Source: Kitasatospora herbaricolor
Lineage (GTDB): Bacteria; Actinomycetota; Actinomycetes; Streptomycetales; Streptomycetaceae
Direction: 5' to 3'
Assembly (NCBI RefSeq): GCF_030813695.1
Contig: NZ_JAUSVA010000002.1
Location: 7,153,501 to 7,217,500, forward strand
Length of the DNA stretch: 64,000 bases
The notes under the pieces: generated by a model
What the model saw: the letters and a program-made list of their open reading frames with translations, nothing else
The model's database searches: none
What the model was told of the DNA's origin: nothing
Position numbers and translations under genes: made by a program
Shown here: positions 23,494 through 31,180 of the stretch, piece by piece
Layout: each line of letters starts with the position of its first letter
Position numbering within the stretch: position 1 is the first letter of the stretch

Positions 23494-25385
23494 CGGGGCC
23501 TCCGGGCATGGCCGAGGGCGGGCACGTGGGCGGGCGGGCGGCCGGCCGCGGGCGCCGCCCGCAGGAGGTCGGTCCGGCGGGCCGCGGGCTGCCGGGCCTC
23601 GGCCCTGGACCGGGCGGGCCCGCCGGGCCCGGATCCGCGCCCGGCGGCGGGGACCGCCACGGCGTCGGCGGGTCCGGCGTCAGCGGGCACCGCCCCGGTG
23701 GGCGCCGGCCCGCCGAGCGGGGACGGCAGCCGGACGTAGCCCGCCTCGCGGTCCGCCTTGCGTTCCCAGCGGGTCAGCAGGTTCGCCTTGGCCGGCAGCG
23801 GCACCCCCGCCAGCAGGGCGCTCAGCCGGGGCGGGCAGCCGTACGCGTCGGCGTGGGCCCGCAGCACGGCCTCGACGCTCGCCCAGAGCGCGCCCTCCAG
23901 CTCCGGGTACAGGTCGGCGATCGCGGCGAGCAGCTCCGAGACGTGGTTGACCAGCAGGCAGTAGACCACCCGGTCCCAGCCGCGTTGCGGGTCGTAGGCC
24001 GTCGGCCCGGCCACCTCCGGCGGCAACCGGGCGAGCAGGGCCGCGTTCTGCCCGGGGGCGACGAGCTTGGTGCCCTCCAGGTCGCGGAAGAGCACCTGGA
24101 CCGGGCGTCCCGCGCCGTCCACGCCGATCAGCACGTTCTGCAGGTGCGGTTCCAGCACCACCCCGTGGTCGAAGTAGGCGGCCAGCACCGGTGGCAGCAG
24201 CAGCCGCAGGTAGGCCTGCCACCAGTCCAGCGCCGCGGCCGGGCCGGCGCCGGCCGACAACCGGGAGACGTGCGCGGAGCTGGTCGGGTACTCGTCGGCC
24301 ACGGCCGCGGCCAGCAGCGGGGTGACGCCCGGGCGCAGCACACCGTCCAGGCCCTCCCGGACGATCAGCCCGAGGCCCTCGAACAGGGTGAGGTCCGGGG
24401 TGCCGTCCGGTCCGGGCAGCGCCAGCGTGCGGAAGGCCGGCTCGCGGAGCACCGCGGCGTCCGGGAACCGCCCGGCCAGCTCGTCGAGCGCCGGGGCCAG
24501 CAGCGTGGTCAGCGCGACCGCGCCGGTCAGCTCGTACGCGGCGTTCTTCCGCAGGCAGTTGGTGATCCGGACGTTCAGGCTGAACTTCAGGAAGGCGCCC
24601 TCGCCGTGCAGGGTGCGCACCGAGGCCGTCGGGGTGAACGGCGCGCCGCCGGTGCCGAGGTCCAGCACCTCGCCGCGGGCGAGGGCGGCCCGCAGGGCGG
24701 GGGTCCCGCGCAGCAGCTCGTACTGCCAGGGGTGCGCCGGCAGCAGTCGGTAGCCGGAGGGGACTTCGCGCAGTCCGTCGAGCAGTTCGGTGACCGCCGG
24801 GTCCAGGCTCCGCTCGGCGAGCAGGTCGGCCCGCACGGCGAGGTGGCGCAGCGGGAAGGCGGCCCGGGCCTCCGGCGCGTACGCGGCCCAGGCGGCCGGG
24901 CCCTCCGAGCGCGACTTGGGCGCGGGGTGGAAGCGGTGTCCGAACAGCAGGGCCTGCTCGGACTCCAGGTACCGGTCCCCGCCGGGTTCGCCCCGGCCGG
25001 ACAGCGCGTTGGTGACGCCCCGGTGGCTGGAGGCCAGCTGTTCGGCGAACTCCTCGTTGCCGACCCCGCTGCGCAGCGTCAGCTCCTGCTCGATGTGGCC
25101 GGCCAGCTCCCGCCAGTGCAGCTCGGCCCAGCAGCCGTCCCGTTCCTCGCTGACCGGCCCGGTGAAGCGGTGGGCGCCGATCAGCGAGGTGCGCCGGAGC
25201 GCGACCCGCAGCAGCACTCCCCGCCGGGGCAGCCTGATCAGCAGCCTGCCGTCGGCGACGGCGCTCTGCTGCTCCGGCCCGGAGACCTCGCGCAGCAGGC
25301 AGTTGAGCAGCGTGTGCGCCACCGCGTCGTCGGCGGACGGGAGTTCGGGGGCGGCCGGGGTGGGCGACGGTGCGGGCAACGGCAT
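23490..25385 (-). CDS. NRPS-independent siderophore synthetase, IucA/IucC family (second in operon)
   Basis: This 631-aa protein has the IucA/IucC fold. The signature LLPAHPWQYELL is the HPxxQ motif; PTASVRTLHGEGAFLKFSLN and RITNCLRKNAAYEL line the nucleotide site, and VVLEPHLQNVLIG with LFRDLEGTK holds the catalytic/metal residues. It adenylates a carboxylate such as citrate and condenses it with an amine or alcohol. The FhuF-like C-terminal helical part ends about residue 535. The remaining ~95 residues are Ala/Pro/Arg-rich and probably disordered. I chose the ATG at 25385 with GGAG 7 nt upstream over a TTG at 25397. Confidence 0.93.
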   Translation of the reverse strand: MPLPAPSPTPAAPELPSADDAVAHTLLNCLLREVSGPEQQSAVADGRLLIRLPRRGVLLRVALRRTSLIGAHRFTGPVSEERDGCWAELHWRELAGHIEQELTLRSGVGNEEFAEQLASSHRGVTNALSGRGEPGGDRYLESEQALLFGHRFHPAPKSRSEGPAAWAAYAPEARAAFPLRHLAVRADLLAERSLDPAVTELLDGLREVPSGYRLLPAHPWQYELLRGTPALRAALARGEVLDLGTGGAPFTPTASVRTLHGEGAFLKFSLNVRITNCLRKNAAYELTGAVALTTLLAPALDELAGRFPDAAVLREPAFRTLALPGPDGTPDLTLFEGLGLIVREGLDGVLRPGVTPLLAAAVADEYPTSSAHVSRLSAGAGPAAALDWWQAYLRLLLPPVLAAYFDHGVVLEPHLQNVLIGVDGAGRPVQVLFRDLEGTKLVAPGQNAALLARLPPEVAGPTAYDPQRGWDRVVYCLLVNHVSELLAAIADLYPELEGALWASVEAVLRAHADAYGCPPRLSALLAGVPLPAKANLLTRWERKADREAGYVRLPSPLGGPAPTGAVPADAGPADAVAVPAAGRGSGPGGPARSRAEARQPAARRTDLLRAAPAAGRPPAHVPALGHARRPR

Positions 25386-25520
25386 CAACGACTCCAACGG
25401 GTGCGGGGGACGAGGGTGGGCGCGGCCGTACCGACGGCCACCGCGGCACCCTTGGAGACTAGGACAGGAGCCGGCCGGGCACGGCCGGGAATGCGCGCGG
25501 GCGCGCGGCCTCGGCGGTCG

Positions 25521-27248
25521 TCATCGCGGAGTCCCGTACCGGCGAAGGTAGTTGGGCCCGCTGGTGTAGTGCTTGTTGATGTCGGCGGCGCCGGAGCGCT
25601 CCTTGCTGAGCAGCGTTCCCGCGGTGACCATGGCCTTGACCGGGAGCCGGTCGGCCTCCAGCAGGTCGGCGCGGAGCGCGGCGCCGTCCGGGCCGAGCCG
25701 GTCGACGGCCTCGGTGAGGCGCCGGCGCAGCAGGCCCAACGAGGTCTCCAGCGGGGCCCGGCCGTGCGCGGCCAGCGCGAAGGCGAGCGAGGCCGCGCAG
25801 AGGTGGACGGTGATGGTGGTGAAGAGGTCGGTGAGCGGCCGGTCGCTGCTCCCGGTCGTCCGCGGGTCGGTGAACCCGCCCGGCGGGCGGCCGGGTTCAC
25901 CGAGGGCGGCGGCCAGCCGGGGCCCGTTGACCCGTAGTCCGTCGTTGTCCTTGCCGAGCAGGCGGAGCCGGGTGGCGCCGCCGGTCCGGTCGAGGACGAG
26001 CGAGGTGTTCTGCTGGTGCGACTCCAGCGCCACGCCGTAGCGGAAGAGGGTGGTCTGCCAGTCCAGCAGCAGGGTGAGCAGGGCGTCGTAGAGGGCGAGC
26101 GGGTCGCCGTCGTAGAACCGGTCGGCGAGGTGGTCGAGGACGAGCCGTCCGCCCGGCGCGGTGGCCGCCAGCGCGGCCAGCGGGACGGTGACCGCCTCGT
26201 CCAGGCCGGCGGGCTGGCGGCGCAGCAGGACGGCCAGCAGTTCGTGGCCGCCCTCGGTCCAGGACTGCTCGTCGGCGTGCAGGACCGTCCCGGCGAACCT
26301 CGGCTCCCGGCCGATGACCGTCTCCAGCAGCCGCTGCCCGGCAGCGCCGTCGGGCAGCACACCGGCCTTGATGGTGCGCCGGTTGCGCCGGCCCAGGGTG
26401 GCGGTGGCCAGCGGCAGCTTGAGGTGGCAGCGCGGATCCCGGGCCACGGCGACGGTCCGCATCGAGAGGGTGGGGGTCACCGTCAGGTACGGGTTGCGGC
26501 CCGGTACGGCGAGGCCGTCCAGTCCGGCGGCGCGCAGCGCCCCGGCCAGCGGCGGGCCGGCGGTGAGCGGGTGGACGGGCAGGGTGAGGTGGTCGCGGGG
26601 CAGGTCGGGCAGGCCGATGTCGGCGGGGGCGGGCCACCAGTCGGGCAGCGGCCCCGGGCCGGGCGGCTCGACCGCGCCGGCCGGCAAGGCGATCCAGTGC
26701 AGCTCGAAGGTGGGGTGGAACTCGGGTGCGTGTGCGACGAGTTCGGCATCGGTCAGGCCGGCGCGGCCGCGCGCGGTGGGGTACACCGGGTGGTCCAGGT
26801 AGGCGGCCAGGGTGTCCTGCGCGAGGGCGGCGGCCGGGCCCGTCCAGTCGGCCGGGTCGGGGCCGTACCGGGCGGCGAGGGCGGCCAGCACCCCGGGCCG
26901 GGCCCGGTCGTGCAGCTCCATGGTGGCGAGGGTCTGCCGGCACTCCTCGGCGAAGTCCAGGTGGCCGTCGCGGTCCTCGGGGGCGGCGAGCTCCCGCACC
27001 CGGGTCAGTACGGCCGTCAGCGAGGTGAGGCGGACGCCGTCGGCCTCCAGCAGCGGCAGCCGGGCGGCGTACTCGCACTGGAACCCGTCCTCGGTCACCG
27101 GCAGCAGCAGGGTGCCGGCGTCGAGGTCGAGGCGCAGCCAGCGGCCGTCGGGCCGGTCGGTCGGCACCCCGCGGGTGCGCAGCCCGAGCACGTCCTCGCG
27201 CAGCAGGGCGGAGAGCACCCGGAGGGTCAACTGCTCCTCGGCGGTCAC
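25521..27248 (-). CDS. NRPS-independent siderophore synthetase, IucA/IucC family (first in operon)
   Basis: This 575-aa protein is also IucA/IucC-like but divergent from its neighbour. It has LPVHPLTAGP at the HPxHP position, PTLSMRTVAVARDPRCHLKL and LATATLGRRNRRT in the ATP site, ALESHQQNTSLVLD and RLLGKDNDGLR for the catalytic loop, and the C-terminal ending DINKHYTSGPNYLRRYG. Two different NIS synthetases imply two distinct acylation steps, typical of vibrioferrin-like pathways. The GTG at 27248 overlaps the ATP-grasp stop (GTGA) with GGGAG upstream, and the longer frame start at 27263 is less likely. A 135-bp gap separates it from the second synthetase. Confidence 0.93.
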   Translation of the reverse strand: MTAEEQLTLRVLSALLREDVLGLRTRGVPTDRPDGRWLRLDLDAGTLLLPVTEDGFQCEYAARLPLLEADGVRLTSLTAVLTRVRELAAPEDRDGHLDFAEECRQTLATMELHDRARPGVLAALAARYGPDPADWTGPAAALAQDTLAAYLDHPVYPTARGRAGLTDAELVAHAPEFHPTFELHWIALPAGAVEPPGPGPLPDWWPAPADIGLPDLPRDHLTLPVHPLTAGPPLAGALRAAGLDGLAVPGRNPYLTVTPTLSMRTVAVARDPRCHLKLPLATATLGRRNRRTIKAGVLPDGAAGQRLLETVIGREPRFAGTVLHADEQSWTEGGHELLAVLLRRQPAGLDEAVTVPLAALAATAPGGRLVLDHLADRFYDGDPLALYDALLTLLLDWQTTLFRYGVALESHQQNTSLVLDRTGGATRLRLLGKDNDGLRVNGPRLAAALGEPGRPPGGFTDPRTTGSSDRPLTDLFTTITVHLCAASLAFALAAHGRAPLETSLGLLRRRLTEAVDRLGPDGAALRADLLEADRLPVKAMVTAGTLLSKERSGAADINKHYTSGPNYLRRYGTPR

Positions 27249-28450
27249 GGCGTGATCTCCCACCGCCGGGTGGCGGCGAACCCGGCGGCGGCCTCGCGGA
27301 GGGCGGCCGGGTCGGGGCCGAGGGCCCAGATCAGGCCTAGGTAGTCGCGGTTGGTGCGGTAGTGGGGGTGGTGCTCGCCGACGGCCCGCAGCGGGCGGTA
27401 GGAGAGGCGGACGCCGTTCTCGACGAGTTCGGCCGGCCCGGGGGCGGCGGTGAGGGTGCCGGCCCGGTCGGCGCAGACGGCCAGGTTGTGGGCGTGCGTG
27501 TCGCTCCGGGCGCCGAGGTCGGCGGGCAGTCGCTCGCCGAGGTGGGCGCGCAGGACGAGTTCGAAGTAGGGGATGCCGAGCGCCTCGGCCATCATCAGGT
27601 CGGCCCGGTCGCCGATGGCGCGGTAGTTGACCTCGACGATCCGGGCCCGGCCGTCCGCCTGGACGATGAACTCGGTGTGGCAGGCGCCGAGTCCGACGCC
27701 GAGTGCGTCCAGCTGGACGAGGATCTGGTCCACCACGGCCCCGGGGTGTGCGTGGACGAACTCCAGCGCCTCCTCGATGAAGCCCGGCGGTTCGGAGACC
27801 CGGGTGCGGAACCCGCCGAGCACGTGCCTGGTCCGCCCGTCGCCGAGCGTCTCCAGCGTGCGGAGGTCGCCGACCAGGAACTCCTCGACCACCAGGGCGG
27901 CGCCGGTGCGGCGCCGCTGGATCCCGGTGCCGAGCCGGACCAGCGCGTCGAGGTCCTCGGCCAGGACCACGTCCTCGCTGGCCACGCCCTCCCGGGGCTT
28001 GACGATGCAGGGGAACGGGAGGTCCAGGGCGGCGAGTCCGGCGAGGTCCTGCCCGGGGCCGACCTCCACGGACCGGACGGCGTCCAGGCCGGAGGCGGTG
28101 AGGTGGCGGCGCAGCTCGGCCTTGTTCTTGGCCCGCAGGGTGGCCTTCCAGTCCTTGGCCGGGAGGCCGAAGTAGCCGGCCGCGAGGGCGGCCTGGGTCT
28201 GCAGGTGGTCGCTGTTGGTGAAGACCGCGTCCGGTGCGTGGTGGCGGGAGATCCGGCCGATCACCTCACGGAAGTCCTGGACCGGGCACTCCAGCACCTC
28301 GACCGGCCGGGGCAGTGCGGCGTAGGCGAGGAGGTGGGCCTCGGCCGAGTCGGTGAGGACGGTGACGTCGAGCCCCAGGGCCGCGGCGGCCGGCAGGAAG
28401 CCCTCGGTGACGGAGTCGGTGGGGTTGAGGGCGAGCAGGTACAGCCGCAT
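27245..28450 (-). CDS. ATP-grasp ligase of the siderophore operon (PvsA-like position)
   Basis: This 401-aa protein has an N-terminal Rossmann-like preATP-grasp domain. The ATP-binding core follows: LDLPFPCIVKPREGVASEDV contains the nucleotide Lys, ALVVEEFLVGD is the adenine-contacting strand, and ARIVEVNYRAIGDRADL is the Mg-binding Glu-x-Asn motif. Such enzymes ligate a carboxylate to an amine via an acyl phosphate; in vibrioferrin synthesis PvsA is the analogous enzyme joining alanine. It is the first gene after iron box 28648-28667, followed without gap by the NIS synthetase. Shine-Dalgarno GGAGAGGA precedes the ATG. Confidence 0.9.
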   Translation of the reverse strand: MRLYLLALNPTDSVTEGFLPAAAALGLDVTVLTDSAEAHLLAYAALPRPVEVLECPVQDFREVIGRISRHHAPDAVFTNSDHLQTQAALAAGYFGLPAKDWKATLRAKNKAELRRHLTASGLDAVRSVEVGPGQDLAGLAALDLPFPCIVKPREGVASEDVVLAEDLDALVRLGTGIQRRRTGAALVVEEFLVGDLRTLETLGDGRTRHVLGGFRTRVSEPPGFIEEALEFVHAHPGAVVDQILVQLDALGVGLGACHTEFIVQADGRARIVEVNYRAIGDRADLMMAEALGIPYFELVLRAHLGERLPADLGARSDTHAHNLAVCADRAGTLTAAPGPAELVENGVRLSYRPLRAVGEHHPHYRTNRDYLGLIWALGPDPAALREAAAGFAATRRWEITP

Positions 28451-28647
28451 GCGGGGGCGGTCCTCTCCGGGGGTGGGGGCGCTGGCGCCGGCGGTTCGGG
28501 GCAGGTCACCGGTGCGGGTCCGCCGCCGTTCCTCCCGTCGGCCGACCTGCCGGTTCCGGGGGCGGTTCCGGGCGCGTGGGCCGGCCGGTTCCGCGGCACG
28601 GCGTGCGGACCGACCCCGGCTGATCGTCTTTCAGCACGGGACGGATC

Positions 28648-28667
28648 CTAGGTTAGGTGTGCCTAAG
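28648..28667. promoter_or_regulatory. Iron box for the leftward siderophore operon
   Basis: The reverse complement reads CTTAGGCACACCTAACCTAG, close to the DmdR1/IdeR consensus, with core TTAGGTGTGCCTAA on the plus strand at 28653-28666. It lies about 200 bp before the ATP-grasp start. Confidence 0.85.
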
Positions 28668-28724
28668 TGCGTCAAATCCGGGCCGCGCCGGGGTGGCTGG
28701 TGACGAGTGGTCACTTTCTGCCTA

Positions 28725-28743
28725 TAAGGTGAGCCTCACCTTA
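28725..28743. promoter_or_regulatory. Perfect 19-bp iron box for the FhuF-like gene
   Basis: TAAGGTGAGCCTCACCTTA is a perfect 9+1+9 palindrome of DmdR1/IdeR type. It ends 31 bp before the FhuF-like ATG and lies 58 bp from the box of the divergent operon. Confidence 0.92.
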
Positions 28744-28774
28744 GTCGAACGTGCTCGATGCTTCTGGAGCCCCC

Positions 28775-29620
28775 ATGCCCGACACGCGATCGATCCGGCC
28801 CGCCGCCGTCGATCCGCTGGGCGGGACGTACCGCCGTCTCGCCGTCCGGTGCCCCTCCCTGCAGGCCGAACTGACGACGGCCCAGGGGCCGGCCCACACC
28901 CCCGGGCGGGACTGGGTCCCGATGGCCGAACCGGCGCTGCACCGCGACCGGCTGATCGCCGACGAGGCCACCCGGATCCTGGCGGGCCACGACTGCACCC
29001 CGCGCGAACACGTCGCGGCCTCCCGGCTGCTGCACCACTACCTGTGGTCGGTCTGCCTGCTCGTCAGCGGCCCCTGGTACCTGGAGCGCCGGGTGCCCCG
29101 GATCCGCCCGGAGGACGTCTGGATCGACTCCGTCGGCGGCGGCCTGGCGCTGCGCCCCGGCGGCTTCGCCTGCCTGCCGGACGACCCGGCGGCCGGCCTG
29201 CCGGGAGCCCGGGTGCTGGCCGGCGAGGACGAACTGCGGGCCGAACTGCGGGCCGTCGTCGCCGACCACGTCGGCCCCGTGCTGGCCGCCTTCCAGGGCC
29301 CGGCGAAGCGGGGCCCGCGCGCGCTCTGGGGCATGGTCACCGACGACCTGGTCTCGGGGATCTGGTACCTGGGCCGGATGCTGGGGGAGGAGGAGGCCGC
29401 CGTCGCGGCCGCCACCGCCCTGCTGCCCGGTGACACCGCGCCCTTCCCCGGCGCCGCCGCCTTCCGGACCCTGCCGGGCACCGACGGGCGGCCGCACCTG
29501 ACCCGCACCCGGCTCGGCTGCTGCCTCTACTACGCCGTCCGGCCCGCGGAGTCCTGCCTCACCTGCCCGCGGACCGGGGACGCCGAGCGGGTCCGACGGC
29601 TGGAACTGCCCGTCCCCTGA
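28775..29620 (+). CDS. FhuF-like ferric-siderophore reductase (2Fe-2S)
   Basis: This 281-aa protein ends with the FhuF C-terminal cluster motif: RTRLGCCLYYAVRPAESCLTCPRT has the Cys-Cys-x10-Cys-x2-Cys arrangement that binds a [2Fe-2S] centre. The N-terminal helical half includes RLLHHYLWSVCLLVSGPWYLE, as in siderophore-interacting reductases. It should release iron in the cytoplasm by reducing the imported ferric siderophore. The iron box just upstream supports this. I use the ATG at 28775 (GGAG 5 nt upstream) over a GTG at 28751. Confidence 0.88.
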   Translation: MPDTRSIRPAAVDPLGGTYRRLAVRCPSLQAELTTAQGPAHTPGRDWVPMAEPALHRDRLIADEATRILAGHDCTPREHVAASRLLHHYLWSVCLLVSGPWYLERRVPRIRPEDVWIDSVGGGLALRPGGFACLPDDPAAGLPGARVLAGEDELRAELRAVVADHVGPVLAAFQGPAKRGPRALWGMVTDDLVSGIWYLGRMLGEEEAAVAAATALLPGDTAPFPGAAAFRTLPGTDGRPHLTRTRLGCCLYYAVRPAESCLTCPRTGDAERVRRLELPVP

Positions 29621-29651
29621 GGGGTCGTCGGCCCGGCCGGTGCCCCGCTGC

Positions 29652-30899
29652 TCAGGCGGCCGCCGGCTCCCGCTCGGCCGTGGGCCCGGCCGGCGCGGCC
29701 GGTTCGGGGCGGCGCCGGTAGCGGCTCTCGGTGGCGGTCAGGACGGCCAGCAGCAGCGCCGCCCCGGCGGCCAGCACGGTGACCTCGAACGGGGCGCCCG
29801 GCCCCCACCGCTCGGCGGCCCACCCGCCGGCCAGCGTCCCCGCGGACTGCGCCAGGGTGATGCTGCTGACCAGCGCGGCCATCGCCTCGCCCAGGCGGCC
29901 GGCCGGGACGGTCCGCTCGACCAGCCCGAACATCGTGATCATCTGCGGCGCCACGGCCACCCCGACGCACCCGATCGCCGCCGTCAGGGCGGCCGTCGTC
30001 CCGCCCGCGACCAGCAGCAGCAAGGAGCCGGCGAACAGCAGCGCGGTGCCCGCCCGCAGCCGCAGCGGCAGGCCAAGCCGGGAGGGCAGGGCGGCGGTGG
30101 CCACCCCGGAGAACGCGCTGGTGAACCCGAGGAAGGCGTAGAGCAGCCCGGCGGCCCCCGGCTGTCCGAGGGCCGCGGTGCTCGCCGTGACGCCGACCTG
30201 CAACGAGCCGAAGCAGGCCCCGAGCAGGGCCATCCCCGCCAGCAGCAGGACGTACGGGGTGGTCAGCAGCTTCTCCCCGGACCGCACCCGGCGGGCGCCC
30301 TCGCCGGGGGAGGCGCTCGGGTGCAGGGCGAACAGGGTGGCGCAGACGCCGACCAGCGCGGCGGCGAGCAGCAGGCCGGCCTCCGGATCGGCGAGCGTGG
30401 CCAGCAGGCCGACCAGGGCCGGTCCGGTGGTGAAGCTGATCTCGTCGACGATCCCGTCCAGCGACATCATCGAGGAGGTCAACTCCTGCCTCCCGCCGGC
30501 CAGTCGCACCCACCGGCTGCGCGAGAGCGGGCCCACCAGCGGCATCGACATGCCGACCAACGCGGCCGGGGCGATCTGCCAGCCGAGCGGCGCGTCCCGC
30601 TCGGAGGCCAGCACCAGGGCCACGATCGCCACGGTGTTCACCACGGCGGCGGTCAGCCCCACCGGCCGCTGTCCGCGGCGGTCGGCGAGCCGGCCGACCA
30701 GCGGGCCGCCGATGCCCTGGCCGATCGCCAGCGCCCCGGTCGCCGCCGAGCCGCGCCAGACGCTGCCGGTGTTGCCGGTGACCAGCAGCAGGGTGCCGAT
30801 CGGGCACATCGCGTTCGGCAGCCGCCCCAGCAGCGACCAGAGCAGGACCCGGCGCCCCGTCAGCCCCACGGCCGACCTGAACTTCTCCACCACGGCCAT
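29652..30899 (-). CDS. MFS transporter, likely siderophore exporter
   Basis: This 415-aa protein has about 12 hydrophobic helices and the MFS motif A-like loop GRLADRRGQRP between helices 2 and 3. A central cytoplasmic loop lies around residues 195-215 (SPGEGARRVRSGEKLL). NIS pathways usually include one MFS exporter (PvsC, SbnD), and this is the only one here, so export of the siderophore is the natural inference. I see no iron box before it. GAGGGTGA precedes the ATG. Confidence 0.82.
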   Translation of the reverse strand: MAVVEKFRSAVGLTGRRVLLWSLLGRLPNAMCPIGTLLLVTGNTGSVWRGSAATGALAIGQGIGGPLVGRLADRRGQRPVGLTAAVVNTVAIVALVLASERDAPLGWQIAPAALVGMSMPLVGPLSRSRWVRLAGGRQELTSSMMSLDGIVDEISFTTGPALVGLLATLADPEAGLLLAAALVGVCATLFALHPSASPGEGARRVRSGEKLLTTPYVLLLAGMALLGACFGSLQVGVTASTAALGQPGAAGLLYAFLGFTSAFSGVATAALPSRLGLPLRLRAGTALLFAGSLLLLVAGGTTAALTAAIGCVGVAVAPQMITMFGLVERTVPAGRLGEAMAALVSSITLAQSAGTLAGGWAAERWGPGAPFEVTVLAAGAALLLAVLTATESRYRRRPEPAAPAGPTAEREPAAA

Positions 30900-31180
30900 C
30901 GATCACCCTCACCCGGGCCGGTCCGGGGCGCCCGCCTCCCCGTTCGCCGGCCCAACCAGGAACGGACCTGCGGGTGGGCCTCGACCGTACGGGCCGGTGG
31001 TACGCCCCGGTAACCGTGGGATCACCCAGCGCGCTCGGTGGCTCACGGACGGTGCGCTTGGAGGACCGGCCAAGCCGGCGGTGCGCGCGGGCGCGCAGCG
31101 GTCCGAGCCGGCAACCCGCGGACAATCCGGGGTGAACGGCCGGCGCCGGGTTCGTCGGGCCCGGCCGCTCCGGGCGGGCC
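30900..31180. other. Gap between MFS and siderophore-binding protein genes
   Basis: These 281 bp contain no supported gene or iron box. The promoter of the leftward MFS gene and the terminator of the leftward binding-protein gene should lie here; a GGCCGG-rich inverted repeat near 31139-31175 could be the latter but is imperfect. Confidence 0.35.

Noticed and set aside
22497..25937. 1146-codon open frame on the plus strand
   Set aside because: It is the antisense shadow of the NIS synthetase and decarboxylase genes; its translation is Arg/Pro/Gly-rich with no domain, while the reverse strand encodes clear enzyme families.
15265..28450. Desferrioxamine or schizokinen-type hydroxamate cluster
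   Set aside because: No N-hydroxylating monooxygenase or acyl-CoA N-acyltransferase is present, although dat-ddc alone would suggest it. The flavin monooxygenase at 33226 is of Baeyer-Villiger type, not the IucD/AlcA type.
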